In this document: positions 44,082 to 55,016 of the stretch, piece after piece
How the letters are laid out: every line of letters starts with the position of its first letter
Numbering within the stretch: the first letter of the stretch is position 1
Source of the DNA: Botryosphaeria dothidea
Taxonomy: Eukaryota > Ascomycota > Dothideomycetes > Botryosphaeriales > Botryosphaeriaceae
NCBI GenBank assembly: GCA_011503125.2
Contig: WWBZ02000033.1
Location: 3,534,001 to 3,598,000, forward strand
Length of the DNA: 64,000 nucleotides
Direction: 5' to 3'
Translations under genes and position numbers: made by a program
The notes under the pieces: model-generated
Told to the model about the DNA's origin: nothing
What the model saw: the letters and a program-made list of their open reading frames with translations, nothing else
The model's database searches: none

Positions 44082-45560
44082 ATGGGTCAACAAAAGAACA
44101 TCCTGCTTCTCATAGCAGATGACCTGGGACGAGAGCAAATGGGCTGCTATGGCTGCAAGTCCATCCAAACACCCCACCTGGACGCTCTTTCAGCTTCCGG
44201 AACCCGATTCGACATGGCCTTCACGAGCACGGCATCCTGCAGTGGCAGCCGGACTGTCATCTACACGGGCTCGCACACCCACGAGAACGGGAGCTACGGA
44301 CTGAACCATGAGCGCAACGGCTTCCAGACATTCCCCAACGTAGAGACCGCGCCTCAGGCCTTCAACAGGCTCGGCTACAAGACGGGAATTCTTGGGAAAA
44401 TCCATGTTGGTCCGGAAGCCTCTTATACCTGGCAGGTCCAGGAGGAAAGCGAGTCAAGAAACGTCGCCCACATTGCCGGCAGGTCATCAGTCTTCTTCCG
44501 ACAGGCCCAATCCGAAAACAAGCCTTTCTTCCTGACCGTCGGGTTCGTCGATCCGCACCGGTACATAGGACATCGCGGCGGCTTCGGCAACGTCGAGGGT
44601 AACCACGACCCGAGGCTGCAAGATCACATCTACCGGCCGGAGGACGTCGAGGTGCCATCATTCCTCAGCGACATCCCCGAAGTCCGTCAGGAGCTAGCAG
44701 AATACTACCGCGCCATCACCCGCATGGACCAGGGCGTCGGTCTGATCCTCGAAGCCCTGGACGCCGCAGGCCTGACCGACTCGACGCTCGTGCTGTTCCT
44801 CAGCGACAACGGGCCGCCCTTCATCAACTCGAAGACCACCCTCTTCGAAGCCGGCGTGCGCCTGCCCTTCCTGCTCCGCGCCCCCGGCCTCGGCGTGCCC
44901 GGCACGCCCAACCCGAACCTGGTCTCGTACGTCGACATCCTGCCCACCTTCCTCGACTGGGCCGGCCACGACAGGCTGCCCTCGCCAGAAGGCAAGATCC
45001 CGCGGCGCGGGCGATCCATCCTGCCCGTGCTCGGCAGAACTACAGCGCACGAGGCGTGGGACTGCGTCTTCGGCTCCCACACCTTCCACGAGATCACGAA
45101 CTACTGGCCCACCAGGTACATGCGCAACCGCCGGTACAAGTACCACCGCAACGTGTGCTGGAAGCTCGACTTCCCCTTCGCCATGGACCTGTACGCGTCG
45201 CTGTCGTTCGAGGGCATGCGCAACTCGTCGCCCCCGATGATCGGGCGGCGGAAGCTGAAGGACTATATTCAGCGTCCGCCGGAGGAGCTGTTTGATCTGG
45301 AGAGCGATCCTTTGGAGCTCGAGAATTTGGTTGGGAAGCCGGAGTTCCAGGATGTCTTGCGGGATATGCGGCGAGCTCTCGAGGAGTGGCAGAAGGAGAC
45401 GAATGATCTGTGGCTGTGGCGTGATGGGGCGCCGCTTGTCAAGTATCTGTCGTCGAGCTATGCGCGCGAGGGGCTGCGTATTCCGGACAGGTTTGATTTT
45501 AATGCGGAAAGGCCTGGTACTGTGGGCGTGCAGTGCTATCCTCTGCAAGAGGAGAAATGA
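44082..45560 (+). CDS. Sulfatase (alkaline-phosphatase superfamily), N-sulfoglucosamine-sulfohydrolase-like
   Basis: A single exon, 492 residues. It starts NILLLIADDLGREQMGCYG, with the metal-binding Asp-Asp. The nucleophile motif reads STASCSGSRTVIYTGSHTHENG: the Cys that is converted to formylglycine is followed by S-G-S-R, where the usual consensus is C-x-P-S-R. Other active-site marks are KTGILGKIHVG, VGFVDPHR, LFLSDNGPPF and KTTLFEAGVRLPFLLR. The layout with TPHLDALSASGTRF is like heparan N-sulfatase and bacterial/fungal arylsulfatases. No signal peptide is seen, so it is probably intracellular, cleaving sulfate esters for sulfur supply or modifying a metabolite. Substrate unknown. Confidence 0.9.
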   Translation: MGQQKNILLLIADDLGREQMGCYGCKSIQTPHLDALSASGTRFDMAFTSTASCSGSRTVIYTGSHTHENGSYGLNHERNGFQTFPNVETAPQAFNRLGYKTGILGKIHVGPEASYTWQVQEESESRNVAHIAGRSSVFFRQAQSENKPFFLTVGFVDPHRYIGHRGGFGNVEGNHDPRLQDHIYRPEDVEVPSFLSDIPEVRQELAEYYRAITRMDQGVGLILEALDAAGLTDSTLVLFLSDNGPPFINSKTTLFEAGVRLPFLLRAPGLGVPGTPNPNLVSYVDILPTFLDWAGHDRLPSPEGKIPRRGRSILPVLGRTTAHEAWDCVFGSHTFHEITNYWPTRYMRNRRYKYHRNVCWKLDFPFAMDLYASLSFEGMRNSSPPMIGRRKLKDYIQRPPEELFDLESDPLELENLVGKPEFQDVLRDMRRALEEWQKETNDLWLWRDGAPLVKYLSSSYAREGLRIPDRFDFNAERPGTVGVQCYPLQEEK

Positions 45561-47843
45561 GCTCGAAAGAACATGCTTTGCATATGGATATACACTTTTT
45601 TTCAGTAGAATTGTACATGTGTATCACGAAGTGCTCATCAATGCGCAAGAGGGCGGCTTTGGCAGCTTGATACGTCGGGTACTATTTCAGTGTTCCCCAT
45701 CTGCAAAATTCGAAGTAACCAGGGTGCCTATCGTGATTCGCTTGCAAGCTTACGCCATGCACGAAGATCCACCACAGCAGTCTAAAACCTCCAATCGTTG
45801 GCTATCATGGCATCAACTGCAACACTACGAATCATTCCCAAGGTTACCAATGGAACACAAGCAATTGAACACACATCCAGAAGAAATTCGACCGTGACTT
45901 ACTCAGACAGACTATGGCTCTCTCCCATGGCGACTTAGCAATTTTCCGCATGTCAGATGCGCAAGATGCGGTGTGACGGCCGACGAGACACGTGCTCCAA
46001 CTCCTCGCGCCTCGGGTTCAGCTGCTCTTTCCACCTGCAACACGCGCATTGCCAAATCCTGCGGCCCTGCCCCCACCTGGAAAGTTTGTTCAACTTGCCC
46101 GGCAGGAAAGTTTCGATGTCACCGAGGCAGCGGTAAATAGTAAAGGGGCTTCAACAAAGGAATTGAGTTCGCATGGCCAACAGGGAAACGTCCGGAGTAC
46201 AAGGAGACATCCGCCGGGAGCTCTGTCGCTCCACGCATGAGAAGTTTTCTTGGGCACGTTCTCCTTCTGCCTTCTTCGTATTATTTCAGGAAGAGGGTCA
46301 ACCTGAATTGAGTGGTTTTGAGTCATCGTCGCCAGATCTGTGCACTGGGTTTCTCGCACCTTAGTTCTTTGAAGTAATCCAGTGCTGTCTAAACTCTACA
46401 GCTTCCCCTTATTTGCAAAATAGATGCGTGAGGTAATAGCGCTAGAGCCGGACCCAGCATTTCTGCGTGCAAAAGTGCGGGGTACTGCGTGCCAGTAGTG
46501 TATTGTATGCGAGCCGTAAGTGGGTCGATAATTTAAGCGTTCGAGGCAATTGAAGGCCGAAAGCCTATTCCTTAAGCTAAAGAGGCGATCTTAGTAAATG
46601 GATGAAGCTTCAAATTCTGCCTAAAGTCGACGAAGACTTGCTCCTTCGTGCATTGGCAAGCATGGCTGACGGCTACCTTTCATCCGACGCTACCATGTGG
46701 CAATGAAACGATCAGCAGTAACATCATCAGCAGTAGAAAGGGAAGCTTGGATACATCCTGCTTCCTGATGGTGACGTACCGTCATATCCAAAGGAACGAG
46801 CCAGGGTCTCTAGAGACCTCCCGACTTCAGTTAGCGCACGGCAGGTGAAAGCTTCGTCCAAGTGGCCTAAGCCATGGCTGCGGAACGTAAAGCCACTGCC
46901 ACCCCTTACCTCTCCTTTTACAGCGCGGAACCCCGGCAGCCAGACGCCACTGTTCTCGAACGATGTGCACTGAGGCAGACCATACTACTTCCAGATGTCA
47001 CATCGCTTCCAAGCTTGTTCATTGATCTTGCGCGGTGTGGCTTTTTCGATGGGAAATGAAGTGACCGTGGATGCAGTGCAGATCAGACTGCTGCAGGATG
47101 AAGATCGGAATAATCGACCACGGAGTCGCTCGGGTGGTACCCCATGTGGAGTCGATCGCCCGCGCTATCAGCCGCCAGGAACGCCTTGTAGATCCCGACC
47201 CGAGAATAGCTTAAACCACCACACTACTACCAGAGCGCCTGGGTATGTCAGTTTACTCTGAATTTCGGAGGGCATTGATGGCACACTCGCAGGAAGCTGC
47301 AAGTCTGCTCTACAGGCACGGGAAAAAAACCGTTGCCAGTCACTTCAATCAAGCAGTGCTATTAGTGCTGTCCACTGATCTACGTCACTGGCGTCCTTGT
47401 GGCTTGTATAGGGTTGTGGACGGATTATGCGGCTGCTCGGCCCTAACTTAGCGCCCGTCAGCCGGCTTGAAACTAATAGATATTCATGAGAATTGAAGAA
47501 GCCGAGGCCGTTTGTTCGATGTACTAAACGTACAAGGCGTTTTCGAAATACGGATCTCCTTCTCTCCGATCTCGATCGGGACATCTTCCCCACGGAGGCC
47601 GCCCGAAAGACCCATCGTCTTGCCTCTTCTGGGAAAATGCAGCATGTAGCGGGCTCCTCGCCAAGTCTCTCAAACACCTCACAGAAAGCAGTCTACCCCA
47701 GAATCCCCAACGTCATGGACTTCCCCTTTTGTTTATAAAAGCTCGTCTGTTCGCTCTCACTTTGTTGGAACATCAGCACAATAATCCTAATTCAAAAATT
47801 CAAAAGCAACCTTCGCTCAACGCCCTCAACCACTACATTCAAA
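45561..47843. other. Gene-free stretch of 2.3 kb
   Basis: No frame with a recognisable domain or splice structure. The last 80 bp are the A/C-rich leader of the repeat-protein gene. Confidence 0.5.
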
Positions 47844-48379
47844 ATGAAGTACTCCACCGCCGTCGTCCTCTTCCTTACTTCCCTGGCCTTCGCGGCCCCT
47901 ACCCCGAAGCCCAACGAGCCTGACTCCGGCGCGGTTAACTCAATCCTCGGCTCCAACTTTGGCTCCATCACCGGTACGTTCAAGAAACCAACCTCATCCA
48001 TAAAATTCAACTCTCCTACTCACAGCCTTCCAGGAAACAAGGACAACGGCAACGGAAACGAGGCCGGCAATGGCAATGAAGCCGGAAATGGCAACGAGGC
48101 CGGCAATGACAACGGCAACGGCAACGGCCTGAACGGTACGTCGAGAAAACCCCCTACCTCAACATCAATCACCCCTGCTCACAACAAAACACAGGCAACA
48201 AGGACAACGGCAACGGCAACGGCAGCGGCAACTCCGCCGGCAACGGCAACGGCGATGGCAACAAGGCCGAGTTTGGCAACGGCAACGACTTCGAGCTCGG
48301 CAACTTCAACGTGAGTCCCTCGGCGCCGCTGGTGGCGCTGCCCTCAGACGTCGACATCAGCCCGACCATCGACATGTAA
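47844..48379 (+). CDS. Secreted Asn/Gly-repeat protein
   Basis: Exons 47844-47973, 48034-48135 and 48195-48379, 138 residues. A signal peptide (MKYSTAVVLFLTSLAFAAP) is followed by a short conserved-looking segment (NSILGSNFGSIT) and a low-complexity domain made of GNGNEA and GNGN units with almost no hydrophobics, then an acidic end (ALPSDVDISPTIDM). Both introns are phase 1 and both downstream exons begin with the same GNKDNGNGN text. No cysteine is present in the mature part. Such Asn/Gly-rich secreted proteins are probably unstructured and wall- or matrix-associated (inference). Confidence 0.78.
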
Positions 48380-49072
48380 ATACCCCCTCCCCGCAAGAGC
48401 TGGATGCTAATCGATTTGCTGACAGTTGGGTCACCACTAAAGCCTAAGGCGTGATTAGACCTCCGCCGATGTGCGAGAGGGTGAAGTGTTTACATTCGAC
48501 TCAATACTTTTGGAAAAATCATGGCGTAATGTGTAAGAAGCGTTTGGACAGGGTAAGGTCCTTGCATGGCATTTTGGGCGTGCGCTGTGGACTGCACCAC
48601 CGTTCTTTTATATTCTCTTTTGTATCGACTACATACTCTTTCCACAACTCTAGATGACGAGCCCAATCAATGGTGGTCCATTTGTTGTTCACACTTCTTG
48701 CCTTTCCAGAAGCTCGACGTGATTCTTGATTATGCGGCACAAATCATGGGCATGGCTTTCACATCTCCTTTCCACCGAGTTGGAAAAATCCAAAGTCAAT
48801 TTCATCAATTTTATACTGTGTGACCCTTCCGTAGGGAGTGGAAGCATTCGTCCGGATGCAGGTGTCAAGAAAAGCCAATTGGAAGTGGATATGCCGTTGT
48901 AAAAAGAATTGCCCAATAACAGTCTTCATTATCAAGCGGCAGGGATGCGTAACGCGGGTTGATCCTGCGGCTGCAGGTCAAAGCGGGGTCATGCATCTCA
49001 CCGATGTCGTAGATAAGAACAGAACCCCTTCAGCCGCACATCCCCCATTACCTTCTATACAACGCCTGAATC
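48380..49072. other. Intergenic region, promoter of the P450 gene
   Basis: AT-rich 690 bp without supported gene. Confidence 0.45.
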
Positions 49073-50799
49073 ATGCTTTTGGCAGGACCGTTCGGCTTGC
49101 TTGTCGTCGTACTTGGTGCAGCCGTCGTGGTCTACCGGCTCATCATACACCCGGCCTTCTTCTCACCATTGTCAAAAATTCCGGCTGTGCATCCAACCGC
49201 ACGTTTCTCGTCATTATGGATGAACTTGCAGCGATATCACCACAATGAGCTCAATACACTCTATCATGCCCACCAAAGATCTGGACCAGTCGTGCTTGTA
49301 GGACCATCGGATATCAGCATCAACTGCGTCAATGGTGGACTCAAGACTGTCTATCTTGGTGGGTTTGGGAAGCCTGACTGGTTTGCGAATATCTTTGCGA
49401 ATTTCGGGTGAGTGTTGCTTTCAAGTGAAGCCGGCAAATCAAATGTTTATTTGACCGCGTTCTCCAGGATGCTCAACATGGTTTCCATGGAGGATCACCA
49501 CTCACACTCCGTTCGAAAGCGCATTGTCTCGCATCTGTACTCGAAGTCAAACATTCTTTCCTCACCAGCCCTGAAAGGAGTCATGCAAGAAGTTCTCCAC
49601 AATCGGTTGATCCCTGCCCTCAGTTCAGTGGCTGAGACCTCAACTAACGTCGATGTCTACTCCCTTTTCGGCGGCGCCACAATGGACATCGTCACAGGTT
49701 ACCTCTACGGTCTCTCAGCAAGCACCAACTTCACCGCCAACGAAGCAGAGCGCCGCCGCTTCCATGACCTCTACTTCAGCCGCCGCGGCCCAGACTTCTG
49801 GCTGCAGTTCCCCAACACCGTCTCCTTCCTCAGGAAATACCTCAACATCAAACTCCTCCCCGACTGGTTCGCCTCCGCCAACCAAAAAGTCGAAGCCTTC
49901 ATCCTCTCCATGGCCGACAAAGCCTCCACGCTCCTCGCCAACGAAGCCCCAACCTCCCCCTCCCACCACCCCACCGTCTTCGCCCCCCTCTCCGCCGCCC
50001 TCCACGCCTCCTCCGCCGCCGCCGCCCCAGCCCGCCTCGCCACCGCCAGCGAACTCATGGACCACACCATCGCCGGCTACGAAACCTCCACCGTCGCCCT
50101 CACCTACCTGTCGTGGCGCCTCTCGCGCGACCCCTCGCTCCAGCGCCGTCTGCGCGCCGAGCTCCGCGCCGCCACGCACCCGAGCAGCCCCCTCCCCGCG
50201 CCGCGCGCCCTCGACGCCCTGCCCCTGCTGCACGCCCTCGTCTGCGAGACGCTGCGCCTGCACACGGGCGCGCCCGGCCCGCAGCCGCGCGTGACGCCGC
50301 CGGGCGGCACGGCGCTCGGGGCGCCGGGGACGCCGCACCGCTACGCGGGCGTGCCGGGCGGGGTGCGGGTCGCCGCGAGTGCGTGGTGCCTGCATCGGAA
50401 CGAGGATGTCTTTCCGGAGGCGTGGGCGTGGCGGCCGGAGAGGTGGTTGGATGGGGAGGGGGCGCTGTTGGGGGTTGGGAGGGCGGAGGGGCCGGAGGGG
50501 GAGAAGGGAGGGGATGAGCGGGCGAGGGAGATGGGGAGGTGGTTTTGGGCGTTTGGGTCGGGGGGGCGGGTTTGTGTGGGGAGCCATTTGGCGTTGTATC
50601 GTGAGTGTTTCGTCTTCGTTTTTTCGTGATTGATGACGCTGCTGACGCTTTGTCAACAGAGATTAAGCATGTGATTGCGGCGTTGTATGCAAACTTTGAG
50701 ACGGAGGTTGTGGATGATGAGGGAATTGAGCAGGAAGATCACTTTCTGGCGCATCCGAAGGGACACAGGCTGATACTCGGGCTCAAGTCGGTGCCCTAA
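49073..50799 (+). CDS. Cytochrome P450 monooxygenase
   Basis: Exons 49073-49407, 49468-50600 and 50660-50799, introns 60 and 59 bp, about 535 residues. The N-terminal membrane anchor (FGLLVVVLGAAVVVYRLII) is followed by a Pro-containing hinge. The I-helix oxygen site reads HTIAGYETSTVALTYL, the K-helix ExxR is CETLRLH, and the heme loop is FWAFGSGGRVCVGSHLALY with the ligand Cys. The last exon adds the short L-helix end (KHVIAALYANFET). It is an endoplasmic-reticulum monooxygenase of the fungal secondary-metabolism type (E-class group I). It lies 10 kb from the terpene cyclase and could oxidise its product; that link is position only. Confidence 0.93.
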
Positions 50800-51840
50800 A
50801 CGAGGAATAGCTTAGCTAGACAACTGTGACGAATTTCTCTTCCCCAGGAACGGCATCAACCTGCACTGCGAATAGCCCAACTCTCCTATATGTTCCTGTC
50901 CTCGTTGTCCCATTGTCGTGAACCTCCTCCAGGAGCATACAATACGCGGTATACGGTAGGATCCATGGCAATAAATGTCAAGGGGAACCGTCTGGTTGCT
51001 TAAAAGGTTGAAAACACCATATAGGAGCGCAAGGAGTTCGGTCAAGATAGAGCTTCAAAGTCAGCAGATGTGAGTCAATTCTTAGCATATTCCACATTGC
51101 AGATTCCACGCTCGTGGTATCAGTAATTCTATTCCCGGGAATTCGGAGAATACCCTTTATGACGAGTTGTCCTGTTATCCCACTCGCTACCTTGCTCTTA
51201 TCATTTCAGTGTGGTCCGAGTAAAATCAATAAAACATTCATCTACGATGTTCGCGCGTTGCCCAGATTCCAGAATTTCGTGGAAGGAGACAGGTCCATTC
51301 CTATGCACCCACGCCCACGCGATCGAATGAATAACGAATATCCTCAATTAGCTCCTCGAAGGTAGGTTCCGAGAACGAAGCCGGATGAAAGCTTTGTCCT
51401 TGACCCATAGGCTAATCGGCAATTCGGCCGAGCTAGTGAGCTGAACTGGTAGGAGTAAGACGGCAGCAAGTAAAGTCACTGGCTCGGATTTCCTATGCTA
51501 TGAATGGTAAGCAAATCTGACGAATGCGGTGAATACAAATTTCTCAGTGTCTACGGCTATCATGTCTATATTGGACGGGTGTATAAGCAAACATCCGCTG
51601 GTATGAAGACTTTTCCCACTGGTGTAGACCGGATACGCTAGAGAACCCAGTGTCTGTGACGTCACGGTAATGCCTACCCCGGATTTCCAGATCAACACCA
51701 GGCTATCGATAAACCCTGTCGACGTCATTACAACCGCGGGTCACGAGACACATCCCAAGCACACTACAACCCACAATGTAGCCAAAGCCACAACCACCCA
51801 CCGTTCCTCGCTCCCTCCTCCCTGTCTCCCACCCGCCCCA
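50800..51840. other. Intergenic region, nothing recognised
   Basis: Contains the P450 3' flank and the promoter of the mitochondrial carrier. A frame open from 51670 joins the carrier but looks like translated 5' UTR. Confidence 0.5.
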
Positions 51841-52755
51841 ATGGCTGTCGACGACGCCCAACCCACGCCCGCGCACGTCTCGCTCCTCGCGGGCGGCATC
51901 GCCGGCGCCGTCGAAGCCGCGACGACCTACCCCTTCGAGTTCGCCAAAACCCGCGTCCAGCTGCGCAACGAGCAGCGCGCCGCCGCGCCGCGCAAATCAC
52001 CCAACCCCTTCCTCGTCATCCGCGACGTCCTGCGCGCCGAGGGCCCGCGCGCCCTCTACGCCGGCTGCACCTCGCTCGTCATCGGCTCCGTCGGCAAGGA
52101 CGGCGTGCGCTTCCTGTCGTTCGACCTGATCAAGAACACGTTCGCGGACCGCGAGACGGGCACGCTGACGCCGCTGCGCAGCCTCGGCGCCGGCATGACC
52201 GCCGGCGTCGTCGCGTCCGTCACCGCCGTCACGCCGACCGAGCGCATCAAGACGGCGCTGATTGACGATGCGCGGGCCGGCGGGGAGCGACGCTTCCAGG
52301 GGAGCTTGGTGAAGGCGATACGGGGCGTTGTGGCGGATGATGGGGTGGTGCGGGGGTTGTATAGGGGGCTCGCGGGGACGACGCTCAAGCAGGCGAGCGC
52401 GACGGCGTGTCGGATGGGGACGTATAATATTTTGAAGGATTTCGAGAGGGTGCGCGGCGTCGAGCAGAGCACGGTGGTCAATTTTGCGAACGGGAGCGTG
52501 GCGGGGATTGTCACGACGTATACGACACAACCGTTCGATACTATCAAGACGCGGTGTCAGAGTGCGAGGGGCGAGACTACGGCCGAGGCGATTAGGAGTA
52601 TATGGGAGGATGGTGGAGTGAGAGCGTTCTGGAGGGGCACGGTGATGAGGCTGGGGAGAACAATTTTCAGCGGCGGTATTCTGTTCACGGTGTATGAGCG
52701 CGCGGCCGCGATGCTGAATCCGATGATTGGCACTGGAAGAACACAAGCCTACTAG
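51841..52755 (+). CDS. Mitochondrial carrier, tricarboxylate/citrate (Ctp1/SLC25A1) type
   Basis: A single exon of 304 residues, the exact family size, with three tandem repeats of about 100 residues. The repeat signatures are YPFEFAKTR, TPTERIKTA and QPFDTIKTR, each at the end of an odd-numbered helix. The Pro-Thr-Glu-Arg-Ile-Lys second signature and LYAGCTSLVIGSVGKDGVRFLSFD match citrate carriers, which exchange mitochondrial citrate for malate. Located in the inner mitochondrial membrane. The start at 51841 is chosen because it follows a C-rich leader and leaves the normal short N-terminus; the open frame reaches back to 51670. Confidence 0.93.
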   Translation: MAVDDAQPTPAHVSLLAGGIAGAVEAATTYPFEFAKTRVQLRNEQRAAAPRKSPNPFLVIRDVLRAEGPRALYAGCTSLVIGSVGKDGVRFLSFDLIKNTFADRETGTLTPLRSLGAGMTAGVVASVTAVTPTERIKTALIDDARAGGERRFQGSLVKAIRGVVADDGVVRGLYRGLAGTTLKQASATACRMGTYNILKDFERVRGVEQSTVVNFANGSVAGIVTTYTTQPFDTIKTRCQSARGETTAEAIRSIWEDGGVRAFWRGTVMRLGRTIFSGGILFTVYERAAAMLNPMIGTGRTQAY

Positions 52756-53054
52756 GATTCCCCCAATATGGCATCATAGAAGAAGAGGTAGAGAATTGTC
52801 CCAAAGAAGCGGAATCTGATTAACTCAAAGGAGATCATCTATATATGAAGCAATGTCACTACCACATCAATGTATACAATCCAAGGCACCTTATCTCTTA
52901 AATAGAAAAGCAAACGCCACAGAAGGAAATAAAAGCGCAAGCAAAACAGACTGTATGTACACGAGTAATCTCGCTGAACGAATAAAGAAATGAGAGAATG
53001 AAGAGCGAGGACAACCCGGATAGAGGGCCGTAGACCCCGAGCAGAACACGCTGT

Positions 53055-55016
53055 TTATATGGCGTTGCTGAAGTACCAGCCCTTCTTTTCCTCCGACCTT
53101 AAGACCACACGTCTATTGCGCAGCTCTTCTGAAAGTTGACCATCCGAAACGATAGACTCTACACCTCCTTCATCACTCTCAACAGCCAACAGCAAGGGGA
53201 TGAGCAGGTTTCCTTTCCAGGCATACATACTACCTTTCACTGTTTGCCAAACAGTCATCGCAAAATGGGTCCAACCCAATAAGAGCATAGCAGCCGGATA
53301 CACCACCCATGCCCAGCGGACATGGATAAATGCCTCTGTTGACGTTGCCGTGCCGGCATATTGCAGATGGGACTCGGCCATGTTTTTTATGGTACCATTG
53401 GTACGTATGACGTGTGTCATGGCTGAAGCAAGATTTTTGGTCCAAGAATCCAGGTCCTTCCGTGCGTTCCAGAGGCTCTGGGCTTTATCAGAGCTGTAAC
53501 TAGGGGCAAGATAGTGGCCGTCGTATGTCACATTTCCGGAAATCTGCTGGGAAATACTGGCTATTATGGATTTCATGGCGTTATATGTCGTTCCGAGTAC
53601 GGTGTCGTTCGTATTAAACTCAGGCGGAATGTTTGTAAAGTTGCGTCTCCCCACTGAGCTCAGTCTATTCATCTGCTCGGGATCAAATGGTGTTGCGGCA
53701 TCCCATTCTGAAACAATTGTCTCGACTCTATGTCCTGAGTTGACGGAGACCTTGTATGCCTGTATACAGAACCACAAAGCACATTCGGTGGCGGTCAGAC
53801 TGTCCTCATTCGTGCCGTTCGAGATCCAGGTGTTGATAGCCGAAAAGCGTGCAGTGTAGATCCGACCGGGCTTTCCAGGGATGTCACTATACACATGGCC
53901 AGCCGGAGTTTGGTTCACGTTGAACAAGGGTAGTGCGAAGCCCGGTAACTTGTCCTGAGAAATGCCTGCCTTAAAGCCCTGCAATTCCATGCCATCTGGT
54001 AAAGAGTAGTTACACAAGTACGGTATTGTGCAGTTGCTCTCCAAAATCCCAGTGACGTTTGAACAGCCGCCACACATGGCTAGGCTCGGCACCACTGGCC
54101 ATGTACAGTTGCCAGTCGAACAATCTGGCAAGGGCATGGCGATATTACCGCCAAGAATGCCGTTTGATATAGTGGCCTTCATCTCGAAATCCAAATCTTT
54201 GTTGAACCAATCTTGAATACGATTTGATACATCGTAAATCTCGCTCCGTGAAACATTGCCCACTGACGAATTGCTTTTGTGAGTAACTTCGTAGTATTGT
54301 ACCCCGAGGATATTCTGAGCAAATGCGTCGAATCCCAGAGCGAGAACAGTGACCAGCGCACCGAGTGAAGCAATGTGGTCGTGTTTGACGGTTTCAAGAA
54401 GCCGAAAACTCCCCGCCACACCACGAGAAGCGTTATCGAATATTTCCAACCCTTGAAGTTTGCGACAGCGTCTGCGAGAGGTCGAGAACCAGGTCCATTT
54501 GTTCTGACTTAGGGACACCGCAACTGTACCAAGTAAGGAGGCCCGTGTGATTGTGGACATGGCAGCGATAACCGTGTTCCTGGTGACGTAACGGTAATGC
54601 CAATTTTTCTGTAGTTCCCCATCAAATTCGTGGAGCGTCGCAATGAGGCACGAAAAACTGATAGCGGATGCTGTTGCCACAAGGATCTCGTAAGACCAGG
54701 GCGTCCATTTGCCTAGTTCAGCTTTTACTGGGATCATTGAAACATCCTCAATGGTGTCGGCAGTAAGTCTCTGTGAAATAGCGGTGGAAGAAATATTTCT
54801 CGCCATGAGGAGGTAGTATGAAGGGGAGAAATGAGAAATGTTGAGGGGTTGAGTTTTGCTCGAGAAGGCATATCGTGGAATACTGTTTTTATTTATCACA
54901 AATTCACTACTATAATCCCTAAGTATAGACAACCGCCCTCTCTTCTGATTATACCTTAATACAGAGAACGTGGGCTGTACTTCGATACTTGTGGCTTTGT
55001 GGCTTTGATGAGACAT
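53055..55016 (-). CDS. DUF3176 membrane protein
   Basis: A single exon, 653 residues. Membrane helices near residues 110-200 (WSYEILVATASAISFSCLIA, then TVIAAMSTITRASLLGTVAV) carry the DUF3176 pattern, with FDNASRGVAGSFRLL and a helix ending FAQNILGVQYYEV. A large extracytoplasmic region follows with Cys pairs (GNCTWPVVPSLAMCGGC, NCTIPYLCNYSLP) and many N-glycosylation sequons. A last helix (WAWVVYPAAMLLLGWTHF) and a short cytoplasmic tail end the protein. The family is widespread in Pezizomycotina, often in many copies, and has no known function. Confidence 0.88.
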   Translation of the reverse strand: MSHQSHKATSIEVQPTFSVLRYNQKRGRLSILRDYSSEFVINKNSIPRYAFSSKTQPLNISHFSPSYYLLMARNISSTAISQRLTADTIEDVSMIPVKAELGKWTPWSYEILVATASAISFSCLIATLHEFDGELQKNWHYRYVTRNTVIAAMSTITRASLLGTVAVSLSQNKWTWFSTSRRRCRKLQGLEIFDNASRGVAGSFRLLETVKHDHIASLGALVTVLALGFDAFAQNILGVQYYEVTHKSNSSVGNVSRSEIYDVSNRIQDWFNKDLDFEMKATISNGILGGNIAMPLPDCSTGNCTWPVVPSLAMCGGCSNVTGILESNCTIPYLCNYSLPDGMELQGFKAGISQDKLPGFALPLFNVNQTPAGHVYSDIPGKPGRIYTARFSAINTWISNGTNEDSLTATECALWFCIQAYKVSVNSGHRVETIVSEWDAATPFDPEQMNRLSSVGRRNFTNIPPEFNTNDTVLGTTYNAMKSIIASISQQISGNVTYDGHYLAPSYSSDKAQSLWNARKDLDSWTKNLASAMTHVIRTNGTIKNMAESHLQYAGTATSTEAFIHVRWAWVVYPAAMLLLGWTHFAMTVWQTVKGSMYAWKGNLLIPLLLAVESDEGGVESIVSDGQLSEELRNRRVVLRSEEKKGWYFSNAI

